DNA from: Anodontia alba
Lineage: Eukaryota > Mollusca > Bivalvia > Lucinida > Lucinidae
DNA length: 64,000 bases
Assembly: GCA_964016985.1 (NCBI GenBank)
Contig: OZ024831.1
Span: forward strand, 28,314,633 to 28,378,632
Reading direction: 5' to 3'
Shown here in pieces: positions 23,759 through 33,813 of the stretch (position 1 is its first letter; the number at the start of each line of letters is the position of its first letter). The notes beneath the pieces are model-generated. The model did no database searches. It worked only from the letters and a program-made list of their open reading frames with translations, and had not been told where the DNA came from. Made by a program: the position numbers and the translations under genes.

Positions 23759-24803
23759 TTTTCCATAAAGCATTATCTTATATCTTTTCAACATCTCTTG
23801 GAAAGACTTTTAAATGAAAATATTTTGTTCTGGTTGACCATGTCCTATCAGAAACCATTTGTCTTTTCTGTTTCTGTGTTTTGTTCTTTAATACATGTAT
23901 TTACAGAAAAATTAGAGCTACGGCCAAAAGTTGGTCTGACCTATGCAATTTCAATAGTAAAGTGATTTTTTGGAATTTTTGTTTAAGAAAATATTGTTTA
24001 CTTTTCTTTGCTGAATTTTGAATTATTGATGTTTTACAACAATATTATGAAAATTTCAGAAAAAATGAAAAAGTGGAACTTGTTGAAAATCTGGCTCAAA
24101 GTTACTTACCCTATAGATTTCTGCATGATTTGGCTTCATTTTTACCATAGGAAAAAGTGAAGATATTTGATTTTTTAAAAACCAATGATTAGAATAAAAC
24201 TTTTTGTACATTGGTAGTTACGACAAATAGTTTTGCTTTAAATCATAACAAATGTTTGCAAATTTACTTCTTCTGTGTAAAGCGTCAAGCAAAAAAACGA
24301 CTTTCTGAAAGATGTCGAAAGCACAATAGTATCTTTCTTATGCCCCTACATGTACCATCATCATGGCAGGAGACATAGTTTTTGGGTTGTGCTGGTGTGC
24401 ATACATCACAGCTGTAGATAAGGTACTTTTTAACCGGAAAAATATCGAGTTTTTTATTTCTGCACAAAAACGTGGGTTCTCATTAGAAGCACCTGTACAC
24501 AAAAACATATGTTGTTCGACTCATTAGAAGTAGTTTGCTGAGGCCCACAACATATGTTTTTGTGCAGAAATAAGGAAACTATTATCTGAATAACCCTGTT
24601 ATCTGGAGCAGTGGTACTTATTGTAAGTATGATAGCTGGGCAATGTTTTCATGGCGAAAGACAAGGATACTCTAGTCGAAACTGTATAGAAATCATAGAC
24701 GAATCAGCATTTGGAAGCCATGGCTGAATTGTATGTTCAAAACATTGTGATAATGAGTAGTGTTATGATGAGACTAGAGAGTATGAAGTGTGAGTTAGGG
24801 TAT

Positions 24804-25018
24804 TTAACCTTTGTCCTGCTGAATAAATTAAGATGCCACACCCTTTTCAAATTTTCAGCCAGTCAGATTACTTGATCCAGATTGTTGATATAAGTTCACA
24901 TACTGAATGGCAAACAGTGCAGATCCAGATCAGTTGGCTTCTTAGAAGCCAACTGATCTGGATCTATACTGTTTGCAAAGGCAGGGTATATCCGGGTTCA
25001 GCAGGACAAGGGTTAACC
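24804..25018. repeat. Hairpin MITE, family A
   Basis: Same family as 47984-48194; central palindrome with gatccagatcagttggcttc at 24920-24970, end 'ttcagcaggacaagggtta'. Confidence 0.88.
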
Positions 25019-25210
25019 AACACAGGGAAACTAAGTTACCAATTTCGAAAAAGGACATTTAAATTACCTCCTTTTCAAAGATAATTTGCTGTCCTCCCCA
25101 TATTGGTTAAATAGATACCGGTTTTTCATATAGACCTACAAATAAGAGGGGTATCCAGAAATTTTTATTTTTCTCATAGCTACAGATGAGGGGGTATCCA
25201 CATAATATTT

Positions 25211-25318
25211 TTCTTATTTCTCCACGAAAATATATGTTGTGGGTACTCATTAGAAGCACCTCACCGAGGCACTTCTAATGATTACCCACAACATATGTTT
25301 TTGTGGAGAAATAAGAAA
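25211..25318. repeat. Hairpin MITE, family C (~110 bp)
   Basis: Near-perfect palindrome 'ttcttatttctccacgaaaa...ttgtggagaaataagaa' with 'gggtactcattagaagcacc' arms. Similar copies at 25366-25473, 24452-24572 (imperfect), 27433-27525, 43578-43683, 49336-49428, 55353-55442, 55850-55995 and 63088-63185. Confidence 0.88.
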
Positions 25319-26055
25319 GATATCAGCATTATTCGGAAGAAAAAAGTGCCTTATCTGTTGCTATGTTTCTTATTTGTCCATGTAAACATATATTGTGGAT
25401 ACTCAGAAGTGCCCCAGTTATGTGCTGCTAATGAGTACCCACAACATATGTTTTTGTGGATAAACAAGAAAATATCAACAAGTTTTTGTTGAATAAAAAA
25501 GTCCCTAATGTGGAGCTTTGTAATTGCCATATTTACCCTTAACTGGACATACCTGCTTGAACAAACAGTGTGGACTAGGTTAAGCTACTCATAACAGGAA
25601 TAAGCTGTTTGCCATTCATCTGTCACTTTCAACATACTCGTAATCTGAACAAAGTCTAGGACAGTGCTGTAAAAAATACATGTACTTAGGGTAATTTTGG
25701 GCATACTGTATTTATCTTTATCCATTATAGTCTGGAGACCCCTAAAAGGGCAAACAGTGCAGACCCAGATCAGGTGCCACAGAATGCGGGGTCTGATCAA
25801 GGTCTCCACTGTTATCAAATAGTTCAACCATTTCTCTCAAGGAATAGCTAAGTCACATAGCCTGACATACCTAAAATAGAAATTAGAATTTTCCAATATA
25901 TAGTGTGGGGTGTTCATTCAGTCTACAATGGGCTAAATTATTTGGACAGCTATGCCAGAGCAAACAGAAAGTGTATCCCTTGCTCTTTATTGCATCCCTA
26001 TGCAAAATTATTTCAAACAATTCTTCAGGTGTATTTTTTTTTTTCTGTTTGAAAG

Positions 26056-26245
26056 TTAACTCTGGTCCTGCTAAACCCAGATATGTGCTCCATTGCAAAC
26101 AGTGTAAGAAGCCAACTGATCTGGATCTGCACTTTTTGTCATTAAGTATGTGAATTTGTATCAGCAACCTGGATCAAGTAATCTGATAGCCTGAAAATCA
26201 GAAGTGGGTGTGGCTTATTAATTTATTCAGCATGGCAAGGGTTAA
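26056..26245. repeat. Hairpin MITE, family A (one arm shortened)
   Basis: Ends 'ttaactctggtcctgct' and 'cagcatggcaagggtta'. It lies immediately upstream of TMEM169. Confidence 0.75.
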
Positions 26246-26298
26246 GACTTTATTCTTCAAATTTTTAGAGCATAATGTGTTTTACAAAATTTCAGGTG

Positions 26299-27033
26299 AT
26301 GGCTGAAGCTACTGTATATGTAGCTGTTGAGGACTCCGAACCTAATACATGTATTGAAACAGAAACAGTTACCGCCGAGGAAACTGGTATGACCCAGTCC
26401 CTTGAAAATGATGGTGCAGAGACCTCGTTAACACGAAGAGCTCATTTCAAGGAACAGCCTGTGGAGAGGTCAGGCTGGATTGAGATTGGAGAGTCAGATC
26501 AGCAAGTAGTGACCTTTACTGGAACTGTTACAAGAGGGCAGTGTCAAGGTCAGCAGGTCGAAATTCAGTTGGAAATGACAGATGATGAACTGACAAAGTT
26601 AAATCAGGCTAGTTTGAAGGAATCAGAATGTGTTTTTGCGACTGACAAGGGACCACATATATTTCTTTTGTCAATAATATTCATGCCATTTTCATTTATT
26701 TCTTCCCTTGTGATTTCATTTTATCTGGGAACTTTAACGTGGTATAATGCAATAGTTTATTTCAATGAAGAAAAAACAATCTGGCATAAAATTTTGTTTT
26801 GTCCCATACTTATCATAACATTTCCTTTTACCATAGGCTTATCAGCACTTGGCATTGCTCTTTATAGTTGTGTTATACAGTTGTCTTGGTTTATGGACCA
26901 TTGGTGCAGTCAGATACGAGATTTCGAGAAAGGATTTTACGGCTGGCTCTGCGACTTCCTCAATCTGTCTCAGTGTTCTCCATATGATATTGTTGTCCTG
27001 AATGAGAGTGGGGAAGTTGAAGTGACTAGATAA
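26299..27033 (+). CDS. TMEM169: Transmembrane protein 169 homologue
   Basis: A 244-codon uninterrupted frame. The start chosen is ATG 26299, because 'tttacaaaatttcag' just before it is a splice-acceptor-like end of a 5' UTR intron; an in-frame ATG at 26275 would be intronic. Residues 1-70 are polar and variable. The family signature follows: TGTVTRGQ at 74-81, then DDELTKL at 95-101. Two membrane segments lie at about 121-146 and 165-190, joined by TLTWYNAIVYFNEEKTIWHK, and the C-terminal block has RDFEKGFYGWLC (207-218), then CSPYDIV (226-232). These features agree with my recollection of vertebrate TMEM169, an integral membrane protein of poorly known role. The mammalian protein is about 50 residues longer, mainly at the variable N terminus. 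A possible polyadenylation signal (AATAAA) lies near 27267. The 5' non-coding exon was not located. Confidence 0.9.
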   Translation: MAEATVYVAVEDSEPNTCIETETVTAEETGMTQSLENDGAETSLTRRAHFKEQPVERSGWIEIGESDQQVVTFTGTVTRGQCQGQQVEIQLEMTDDELTKLNQASLKESECVFATDKGPHIFLLSIIFMPFSFISSLVISFYLGTLTWYNAIVYFNEEKTIWHKILFCPILIITFPFTIGLSALGIALYSCVIQLSWFMDHWCSQIRDFEKGFYGWLCDFLNLSQCSPYDIVVLNESGEVEVTR

Positions 27034-27866
27034 TGACAGATTGTTGGAGTTAAATGAAATACACAAGAAAGAATTATTTATCATAGTACACAGGGAGTTT
27101 TATAACATGGCTCATTATAGCATGGTTAGTATGTATTCAAACAAAATTGTTCAGATAATGTAGAAAAATGACCATTTATGGTGTTGCTTTATTTGCCAAA
27201 TCAGTCATCATAATTCGTTAACTGACTGAGAAAGGGTCATTGAACTTTCTCCTGCATTTAAAAACAATAAAAAAAAATACTGTATTCTACCTAATTACTG
27301 TACTGTGCACTTAGGTTTTTCAAAATTACTGGAAAAACTTGTAAAATATTCACCTAATAAGGGCACACTTTAAAGAAAGATTAGCAGAGGACTTCATGAG
27401 GAGTGTATTTAATGATGCTAAGCAACTGATTTTCTTCATAAAAACTTAGGTTGTGGGTACTCGTTTGAATTGCCTCGACTTGTTGAGGCAATTCAAATGG
27501 GTACCTGCAACATATTTTTTTTATAAAGCAGTAGAAAAAAATTTACACTGGCTGTAATCTGAAGACTGCTAAATTGTTTGACTGTGGGCTTATAGGAGCA
27601 TTTGCGCTAATTAGGTAGAATACGGTAGCCATGATCTTTGGAAACTAACACCAGTCACAGATATTACCCAAACCCAAGATTTGCAAAGTCCATAAATATG
27701 TCCATAATATCTGATTGATTTGCATTTGTCAGTTTCTCAGGCCCTGTCTGACAAGGTCACAAGCACTGAGACTATCCTCAAAAGCTTCACCTGAGACTAC
27801 ACAGACTATTCTTGTCTCATACTGTAGCCAAGAAGAAACTGTGAATTTGTAGATATCTCTCCTGGC

Positions 27867-28073
27867 TTAACCCTTCTCTTGCTGAACACGACATGCCCTA
27901 TCTTAGCAAACAGTGTAGATCCAGATCAGTTGGCTTCTGAAGAAGCCAACTGATCTGGATCTGCACTGTTTATCATTAAATAGGTGAATTTCTATCAAAA
28001 ACCCAGATAAGTAATCTGATTGGCTGGAAATGAGAAATGGGCGTGGCAATTTATTCAGCATAAGAAGGGTTAG
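27867..28073. repeat. Hairpin MITE, family A
   Basis: Central palindrome gtagatccagatcagttggc with its inverse at 27905-27968; ends 'ttaacccttctcttgctga' and 'ttcagcataagaagggtta'. Confidence 0.9.
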
Positions 28074-28788
28074 GATACTTGAAAAGTGAGAGGGTGCTGC
28101 ATTCTACCCAATCTGTTTGGACTAATGAGATCTGATGTTAGTATTTTGTCTTGATCCTTGAATGAACATGTATCTGCCTATTGTTACAATTTGTGCCAAA
28201 TCAGGATTTTAGCTTGTCTGCATTTGTACAATGTATGCACAAGAGAATTTGTTGTTGTAGGCTCTGTCATTATTTTGTTTGAGTTTTATGTATGAATTAT
28301 CAGTTTTTTAATGCATATTTACTGTAACTATTCAGACACCTTAACTTCTCACCATGGAGCATTGTCCTAGAATTTGAAGAGAAAATCCAGCTTCCTGATG
28401 GGTATTTGGGTCTAAAATTTTGCTGGTTGAATGGCAAACAGTGCAGACCCAGATCATTCTGCGGCATCTGATCTGGGTCTGCATTGTTTGCTCAGGCCTA
28501 TAGTCCAAATATTTAGAGTAAATACAGTGTTTAGATACGCTATGACCATGACACTAATAAAATATGGAACACAAGGTCACATTTAAAGGTTGCAAATCAT
28601 TCTGCATTTTGTTTTAGAAATGAAAAAAGAGTGTATTCACACAGTCTGATCAAGACCTAACTGTCCTTTTATAGAATCACTAACCAAAAGTAAATGTGTC
28701 ATCAGATATTGATGAAATGTGCAGATAAATTGCATTATCACAGTCTTGCCAGGGCCTTTCTTCTTTATTAGTAGAACTGTGTAATATG
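28074..28788. other. Left flank of the Polinton, no gene
   Basis: Contains a dispersed repeat with the hairpin 'gcagacccagatcattctg...gatctgggtctgc' (28433-28494). Bases 28325-28351 recur exactly inside the Polinton (30762-30788). The target duplication AATATG is 28783-28788. Confidence 0.6.
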
Positions 28789-28976
28789 AGTAGGGTAAAT
28801 TATGCGGGGGGGTGGTGGGGGGGGGTGGGGGGGCAATCGTCGCATTTGCGAAGATTTGCCCAGAAGGTGACGATTTGCCCCGGAAGCCAGAATATGTCTC
28901 CCCTGAGCGACGATTTGCCCGGAAGCGAGGATTTACCTCCCATGAACGACGATTTGCCCCGTAAGCGAGGATTTGG
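28789..28976 (+). repeat. Polinton left terminal inverted repeat
   Basis: Pairs with 39764-39951. After the AGTAGGGTAAATT end comes a G-run of variable length, then several units of 'cgatttgccccggaagcgag' type with 'aatatgtctcc' and 'tttacctcccatgaac'. Identity is roughly 90% outside the G-run. The inner end is where 'gaggattt' diverges. Confidence 0.92.
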
Positions 28977-29036
28977 CATTGTAGCTATTTTTGTTTCTCC
29001 TTTGTACATGTGTAAAGTAAAGAGGTTTCCTTAACC

Positions 29037-29066
29037 TCCCCCCACCCCCCACCCCCCCCCCCCCCC
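29037..29066. repeat. Poly-C tract
   Basis: C-rich run with two A interruptions, just inside the left terminal repeat and ahead of the integrase remnant. Confidence 0.9.
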
Positions 29067-29105
29067 TTCCATTTTGCGTTTGGTAAGCAGGCCATTAAGA
29101 CGGAC

Positions 29106-30010
29106 ATGGATCATCAAGAAAAGGAGGACATCTTACAGCAATATTATTTTAAAGAGAACAACCCTTCTGCTTACTCAGGTGCCCAGAAGCTTTATAGTGT
29201 TCTCGAAAAGAAGTAAGGGTACTTCAAAACAAAACGGCCAATTATGTTTTAAGCGCTATGAAAGATATTCTTAGTGGCATTTCTCCCATAAAGATAAAAA
29301 GAATTCACACTGGTAAGGGAAGCGAGTTTTCAAACCAGTGGTTTAAGAAGTACATGAAAACTATGAATACCCGGTATCTATTTTTTCACCACCAATAACC
29401 CTCCTAAAAGTAACTTTGTAGAGAGAGTGCAAAGGACCTTGAAAGAAAGATTGTACAGAATGATGAGACACAAAAGAACATACCGATGCATCAACCACCT
29501 GCAACAGGTCGTTGCCAGCTACAATAAAACACCCCACCGGGGTTTAAGCGGCAAGGCCCCTAATGATGTAAACAAGAACAACGAAGCCAATGTGTGGGCG
29601 CAAATGTATTTTTGAAGAAGACTGACAAGGTTATCACTAAACCAACTTTTCAATTTAATAAAGGTAATCTAGTGCGCATTAGCTATAATAAAAAACCATT
29701 TCAAAGAGCTTATCAAGAACAGTATACTACCGTAGTATTTAAAGTGGCGGGAAGAATTCTCAAAGAAGGCATTCCCATTTACAAGTTAAGAGACCTAAAG
29801 GATGAAAGAATTCACGGTTTATTTTACAATGCTGAGCTCCAGAGGGTCAACATAGATGAGAACAGCTTATGGTTTATCCAACGTATTCTGAAGAAAAGAA
29901 AAAGGAAAAAGAAACTTCAGTATTTTGTCGAATGGCAAGGGTTCCCTAAAGCATTTAACAGTTGGATAGATGCGGATGATGTCAAAGACGTTTCTAAGAC
30001 TACATCATAA
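29106..30010 (+). pseudogene. Polinton integrase (c-integrase with chromodomain), broken
   Basis: Four blocks in changing frames. 29106-29216 starts ATG and resembles the N-terminal segment of Polinton integrases (PSAYSGAQKLYSVLEKK), ending at TAA 29214. 29258-29398 holds the segment around the second catalytic Asp, here HTGKGSEF with Gly where the Asp is expected. 29394-29615 continues with the third acidic residue (NFVERVQRTLKERLYR) and SYNKTPHRGL. 29594-30010 carries the C-terminal SH3-like part and a chromodomain (YFVEWQGFPKAFNSWIDADD). The zinc-binding part and the first catalytic Asp have been deleted. Retroviral-type integrases insert the element and make the 6-bp duplication; this copy cannot be active. 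Confidence 0.88.
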
Positions 30011-30015
30011 TCAGA

Positions 30016-30462
30016 ATGGAAAGATACTTATACATTAGAAGCAATGAAAGCAAAGCCTATTTCTCCGATAACAAGGCATATCATTTTAAAGTTCACTTGA
30101 GCTTACCACTATCGTTGAATGGCAACTGAAAAGTTGCACTGACCGAGTTTCACGCTATTGACGATTCTAAATCTAGAACAAAAACAGTGGATGTTCTTTA
30201 TATTTACAGCGACCTTTGTAAAGAAAGCATCGTACACGGTGTAGAGCAGCCGCTGTTAAGACGACTGGATAAGAACAAACCAAAAAGATGGGATTACATG
30301 GACACTCCTTACTATCTATCCATGAAAAAGAAAGAACTGAGAGAATTTCAAAATCTATATAAAGTCTGGAGACGGCACATTCGCTTCAGATTTGAAGGAG
30401 CCGTTGCAGTTGACACTTCACTTAAAGCAGTACCCGTTTCTGTAAAAACAAGAGAAGTCTAA
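30016..30462 (+). pseudogene. Minor capsid (penton-like, PY-type) protein, one nonsense codon
   Basis: One frame runs from ATG 30016 to TAA 30460-30462, interrupted only by TGA at 30127-30129, where one base change from TGG would explain the stop. N-terminal MERYLYIRSN and the motif VALTEFHAID just after the stop resemble the Polinton minor capsid protein, a single jelly-roll penton homologue. It starts six bases after the integrase stop and abuts the next ORF (ATG at 30463), the tight spacing of a virus-like gene block. Confidence 0.72.
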
Positions 30463-30760
30463 ATGAAACTATACATTCCGAATCCGCAAAAGTGGGTTCA
30501 TTTTTTGGATCGGGTTAGCAGTGGCGAAACAAGCCTCAACCAATCCGGAGGTGGTAGGAGATTATCTGTCATACCAGTAGACTACACGAACCCAGGTACA
30601 GACAAGGTGTATCCTATCAAAGCAATATTACCGGCCGAACAAACTACAGCTCAAGCCAAATCCTAACTAGACAGGCAGGATATTAATCCAGCAAACATTG
30701 TCGACATGATTCATTCTTCTACTGGGAAGCGACGACACCGTGGTATTAAACACAAGAGGA
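30463..30760 (+). pseudogene. Small Polinton structural-type protein, stop and duplication
   Basis: The frame starts MKLYIPNPQKWVHFLDRVSS at 30463, stops at TAA 30664-30666, and stays open beyond it to about 30760 with the basic segment GKRRHRGIKHKR. A Gly-Gly-Gly-Arg-Arg motif lies near residue 30. Proteins of this type sit between the minor and major capsid genes in mollusc Polintons (from memory); the function is unknown, and the basic tail suggests nucleic-acid binding or core association. Its 3' end is disrupted by a 53-bp direct duplication (30708-30760 and 30799-30851). Confidence 0.6.
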
Positions 30761-30851
30761 TTAACTATTCAGACACCTTAACTTCTCAGATATTCTCAGA
30801 TTCATTCTTCTACTGGGAAGCGACGACACCGTGGTATTAAACACAAGAGGA
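30708..30851. repeat. 53-bp direct duplication with 38-bp filler
   Basis: 30708-30760 and 30799-30851 are identical. Of the 38 bases between them, 30762-30788 (27 bp) equal 28325-28351 in the left flank of the element. Confidence 0.95.
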
Positions 30852-32116
30852 AAATTGCCTGTCAACCGAAGAAAGGACATATTCAAAATCAGTTAAAATG
30901 TCCGTATTCAACGAAGAGAAATTTAAAAAAGGACTCGTGTCTGTATTGGCTTTGTTTGATCTTCCCAGCACACAGACTAGTGTCACTGATGTTTTTTATG
31001 ACGAAATTCGCCCCCAAGTCCCTTCGAATTTAAAATAAGTGGCCAAAACTCGATGGCTTACTTGGACATGAAAAATTCGCAGATTTATGTGAGGCTGAAA
31101 GTGACAAAGGCTGATGGCACTGCTTTGACTGCTGAAAAGGTGGGCCCTGCCAGTATGTTTCTTCAGGCACTGTTTTCTACCACAGAAGTTACATTGCAAA
31201 ATAAAGCAACGATTACATGTAACTACAATCCCTACAGAGCTTACATTCCGACATTCCGACAATCTTGAACTGGGTCTGATGCAGTGTCAAACCAGCTTGA
31301 TACACAACTCTTCCTTATGGACGATTCAGACAGTCCTGGAGTGACAGATTCTACTGGAACTAACAACGGACTTTTCACTAGAGCTGAGATGATCTCTTCG
31401 TCTAAGCACTTGGATTTACAGGGACCCATTTTTCACGACTTGTTTTCCATGTCAAGATATCTGATCAATCAGGTAGATGTGAAAATCAAGATGTATAGAA
31501 GTTCTACCAACTTCTGTTTACTAACCGGTGATACCAACAACTATCGCCTGAATATCGAAGATATATATTCTCGCTAAGAAAATCAGAGTAAACCCTGCCG
31601 TCATCTAAGGACATTCAAAAATTCTCGAGAAGCAGAATGCGCTTTATCCCTTCAATAAGATAGAAGTTAAATCTGTGAGCATCTCAACGGGCTCTACAAG
31701 GTACACCTGGGATAACATGTTTCAAGGTAGACGACCCAACAAACTCATCATAGGATTCGTGAAAAGCAGAGCAATTAGCGGCGATTACAAGACCAACCCT
31801 TTCAATTTCGAGAATTGCTCTATCCAGCAAATCGCCGTGTATTGCGATGGACTACCTGTTGGTGGAAATCCACTGAAGCTAGACTTCAACACTGCTGGTG
31901 GTCCAGCCATTATGCGCGCCTACACCAACTTGCTAACATCTACCGGAAAATGGAGAGAAGATGAAGGGAATCTTCTCGACAGAAAGCACTACCTAAGCGG
32001 ATCCACCTTGTTCGTGTTTCAGTTGGAGCCTAACTTTTCCCAGCATGGAGAGTATCTCTCTCTTATCAAGACTGGAAATGTACGCCTGGATGTCGTATTT
32101 AATACACCATTAACAG

Positions 32117-32549
32117 GTAAGAAAATCAGGGCCCAGTTGTTCAAAGCGTCGTTAGCTTAACGAGCTCGTTAAGGGTCATTTCGTTAACTGTTTTAGCATA
32201 TTCAATATACAATATTTTGATATTTTTTGCTGAAAAAATGTGAGTAGCTTTTGCACTGCAAAAGCTACTCACATTTTTGCAGCAAAAAATTTCAGCATAT
32301 TTGCATATCACTCGATGTAAATTTTAACGAATCGTTAACTAACGACATCGTTAGCTTTGAACAACTGGGCCCAGATATTATGTACATATGTATTTAACTT
32401 GCATACCATAATATATAGATTTCTTTCTTTAATTTGCTTAATTGTCTTTTGTATTAATCTTGGCCTCATTCTCTGTTTACTTTATCTCTTCTGACCTACG
32501 ATTTTTTTCCCTATGATTTTGCTGACCTTTGACTTTTGTTTCTTTACAG
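32117..32549 (+). other. Apparent spliceosomal intron in the capsid gene
   Basis: Donor G|GTAAGA at 32117 and a pyrimidine-rich acceptor ttttgtttctttacag ending at 32549. Removal keeps the frame (one base of a codon left of the donor, two right of the acceptor) and joins the second jelly roll to a 25-codon C terminus ending exactly at the protease start. A MITE lies inside (32129-32372). Predicted, not observed in RNA. Confidence 0.72.
32129..32372. mobile_element. MITE ('gggcccagttgttcaaagc' family) inside the capsid intron
   Basis: Inverted ends gggcccagttgttcaaagc / gctttgaacaactgggccc; centre is a hairpin of 'gtgagtagcttttgc' and its inverse. Relatives at 54127-54374, 54719-54977 and 60448-60687. 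Confidence 0.9.
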
Positions 32550-32625
32550 AGCCAATGAGCTGTATTGCCTACAGCGAAGGACCAGGATTTTTCGAAGTCA
32601 ACAAAGAGAGAGATATCATTCTCCC

Positions 32626-33129
32626 ATGATGAATACCTCGCAGTTGGAATGCATAATAGAATGTGATGCCAGTTTAAATGGAAGTGTTATCGATGTTTTT
32701 GCTGCTGATAAACTACCCACAGAACTTACCTCAACCCCATTTGGTTTCATCTCTAAGACTGACATTCATACCAAACCAGGTCAACACTGGTGTGCTTTTT
32801 TCAGTTGTTTTGCACGCCACCTTGACTTTTTTTATAGTTACGGCAGAACGCCAAGTGTAAATAGCCATTATTTCCGGCGTTGGTTAGAGATCAATGCAAA
32901 CTCTGTGCAGATAAATCACGTTCAGAGCAATTCTTCAACATTATGTGGACTATACTGCATCTTGTTTCTTCATCAAAGACTTGTTGGATATACCTATCAG
33001 GATTTTCTGAACAGTTTTGATGCATATGCATTAAATTCCAATGATAATTTTGTAGCTGATATGATGCTGAAGGCTTACTCCCAGTGTGTTGGAAATGGAC
33101 AAGACCATAATCAGATATGCTGTTTTTAG
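32626..33129 (+). CDS. Adenain-type cysteine protease (Polinton PRO)
   Basis: A 167-codon frame. ATG 32626 overlaps the capsid stop (ATGA), and a second ATG follows directly. Visible family landmarks are FAADKLP near residue 25, the His motif PGQHWCAFF (about 50-58), an aromatic 'DFFYSYG' block (about 65-71) and the Gln/Cys block VQSNSSTLCGLYC (about 99-111). Adenovirus-type proteases mature capsid proteins, and in Polintons this gene lies beside the capsid genes, as here. The acidic member of the triad is usually Asp directly before Ser-Tyr-Gly; here that position is Tyr, so activity is doubtful although the frame is intact. Upstream in-frame codons (from 32536) belong to intron and capsid sequence. 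Confidence 0.85.
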   Translation: MMNTSQLECIIECDASLNGSVIDVFAADKLPTELTSTPFGFISKTDIHTKPGQHWCAFFSCFARHLDFFYSYGRTPSVNSHYFRRWLEINANSVQINHVQSNSSTLCGLYCILFLHQRLVGYTYQDFLNSFDAYALNSNDNFVADMMLKAYSQCVGNGQDHNQICCF

Positions 33130-33452
33130 TGAAATATTTTTAATTGAGCTTTGTCTTGAGAAAACCTATCTTATGCGGTATGCAAACTAGATGTAAATCA
33201 CCCGCCAATTTTTTCTGCTGTTTAATCAGCAAATTTATCATTCGCTGAAATATACAAACTACTGTACCGATACTTAATAATTTGAAATTGTAATAGTCCA
33301 GGCTAACCCCTGTTAATGTGCAGGTCATTTGTTTTTATACTATGTCTTACCTAGTCGTGAACTACCGAAGACAGTTTTTGTCATGACAAGGCTCAATATA
33401 TGTGAATTCAATAAATGAAAAAATAAAATTTACAAGTTTGTTATAATTATTA
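33130..33452. other. Convergent intergenic gap in the Polinton
   Basis: AT-rich. Plus-strand AATAAA-type signals near 33407-33425 could end the capsid/protease transcript, and a minus-strand AATAAA near 33491-33497 could end the opposite block. The window's strand polarity switches here. Confidence 0.5.
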
Positions 33453-33776
33453 TCATGTGGTACAACAAAAAACGAAGCAATGCATTATTAGTTTTATTAT
33501 ACAAGATAAAAAATAAATAAACAAATAAATATATATATATAAAATATACAATAAACGTGGAGAGGTAACAGTCCACTGGCTCATTCTCACACCACAGGCA
33601 AAACATTCAACGATCTCTCTTTCCTTAAGGTAGAAGAATCCAGCCGTGGCCATCACATGCTTGTCCTGTTTCATCTGTTTTGGCCACGTTCGATACGTAG
33701 ATAAATGATCTTCGTACTTTGAATAATTGCTCCATTTCAGTTTAGAGCCTAAAAGTATAGTTTCATTATAATCCAT
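33453..33776 (-). CDS. BIR-domain (IAP-type) protein, truncated
   Basis: ATG at 33776, 107 codons. Residues about 23-68 match the first two thirds of a baculoviral IAP repeat: HLSTYRTWP, then ATAGFFYLKEREIVECFACG. The CxxC pair of the zinc site is present. The remainder of a BIR (the His and last Cys, after the conserved Trp of MSQW) is missing; the frame instead runs into AT-rich low-complexity sequence encoding Tyr/Ile/Leu. BIR proteins bind caspases or other apoptosis factors in animals and some DNA viruses. Position inside a Polinton, in a compact minus-strand block, suggests captured cargo. A good splice donor after the Trp codon was not seen, so truncation is preferred over an intron. 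Confidence 0.7.
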   Translation of the reverse strand: MDYNETILLGSKLKWSNYSKYEDHLSTYRTWPKQMKQDKHVMATAGFFYLKEREIVECFACGVRMSQWTVTSPRLLYILYIYIYLFIYFLSCIIKLIMHCFVFCCTT

Positions 33777-33813
33777 TTTCTTTTATAATCTATCGCTAAT
33801 ATATATTGAAAGT

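Larger units (their letters stand above)
30898..32629 (+). pseudogene. Polinton major capsid protein (double jelly-roll, hexon-like), damaged, with intron
   Basis: ATG 30898 opens 43 codons, then a frameshift near 31030 passes to the frame at 31030-31268 (MAYLDMKNSQIYVRLKV, KVGPASMFLQALF), typical of the first jelly roll. A duplicated 'acattccg' near 31248 leads to TGA 31266-31268; the frame then continues 31284-31577. A further frameshift near 31575 and a TAA near 31608 precede the long open part 31675-32116 with the second jelly roll (NKLIIGFVKSRAISGDYKTN, YLSLIKTGNVRLDVVFNTP). The last codons lie after an apparent intron (32117-32549), in frame with the upstream exon, and end at TGA 32627-32629. 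Homologues in nematode Polintons are annotated as F54H12.2-like. Capsid function is known for the family; this copy has at least four lesions. Confidence 0.85.

Noticed and set aside
28786..29034. Frames across the Polinton ends (also 37020-37292, 38207-38506, 39696-39960)
   Set aside because: They fall in the terminal repeats and G/C runs and repeat with them.
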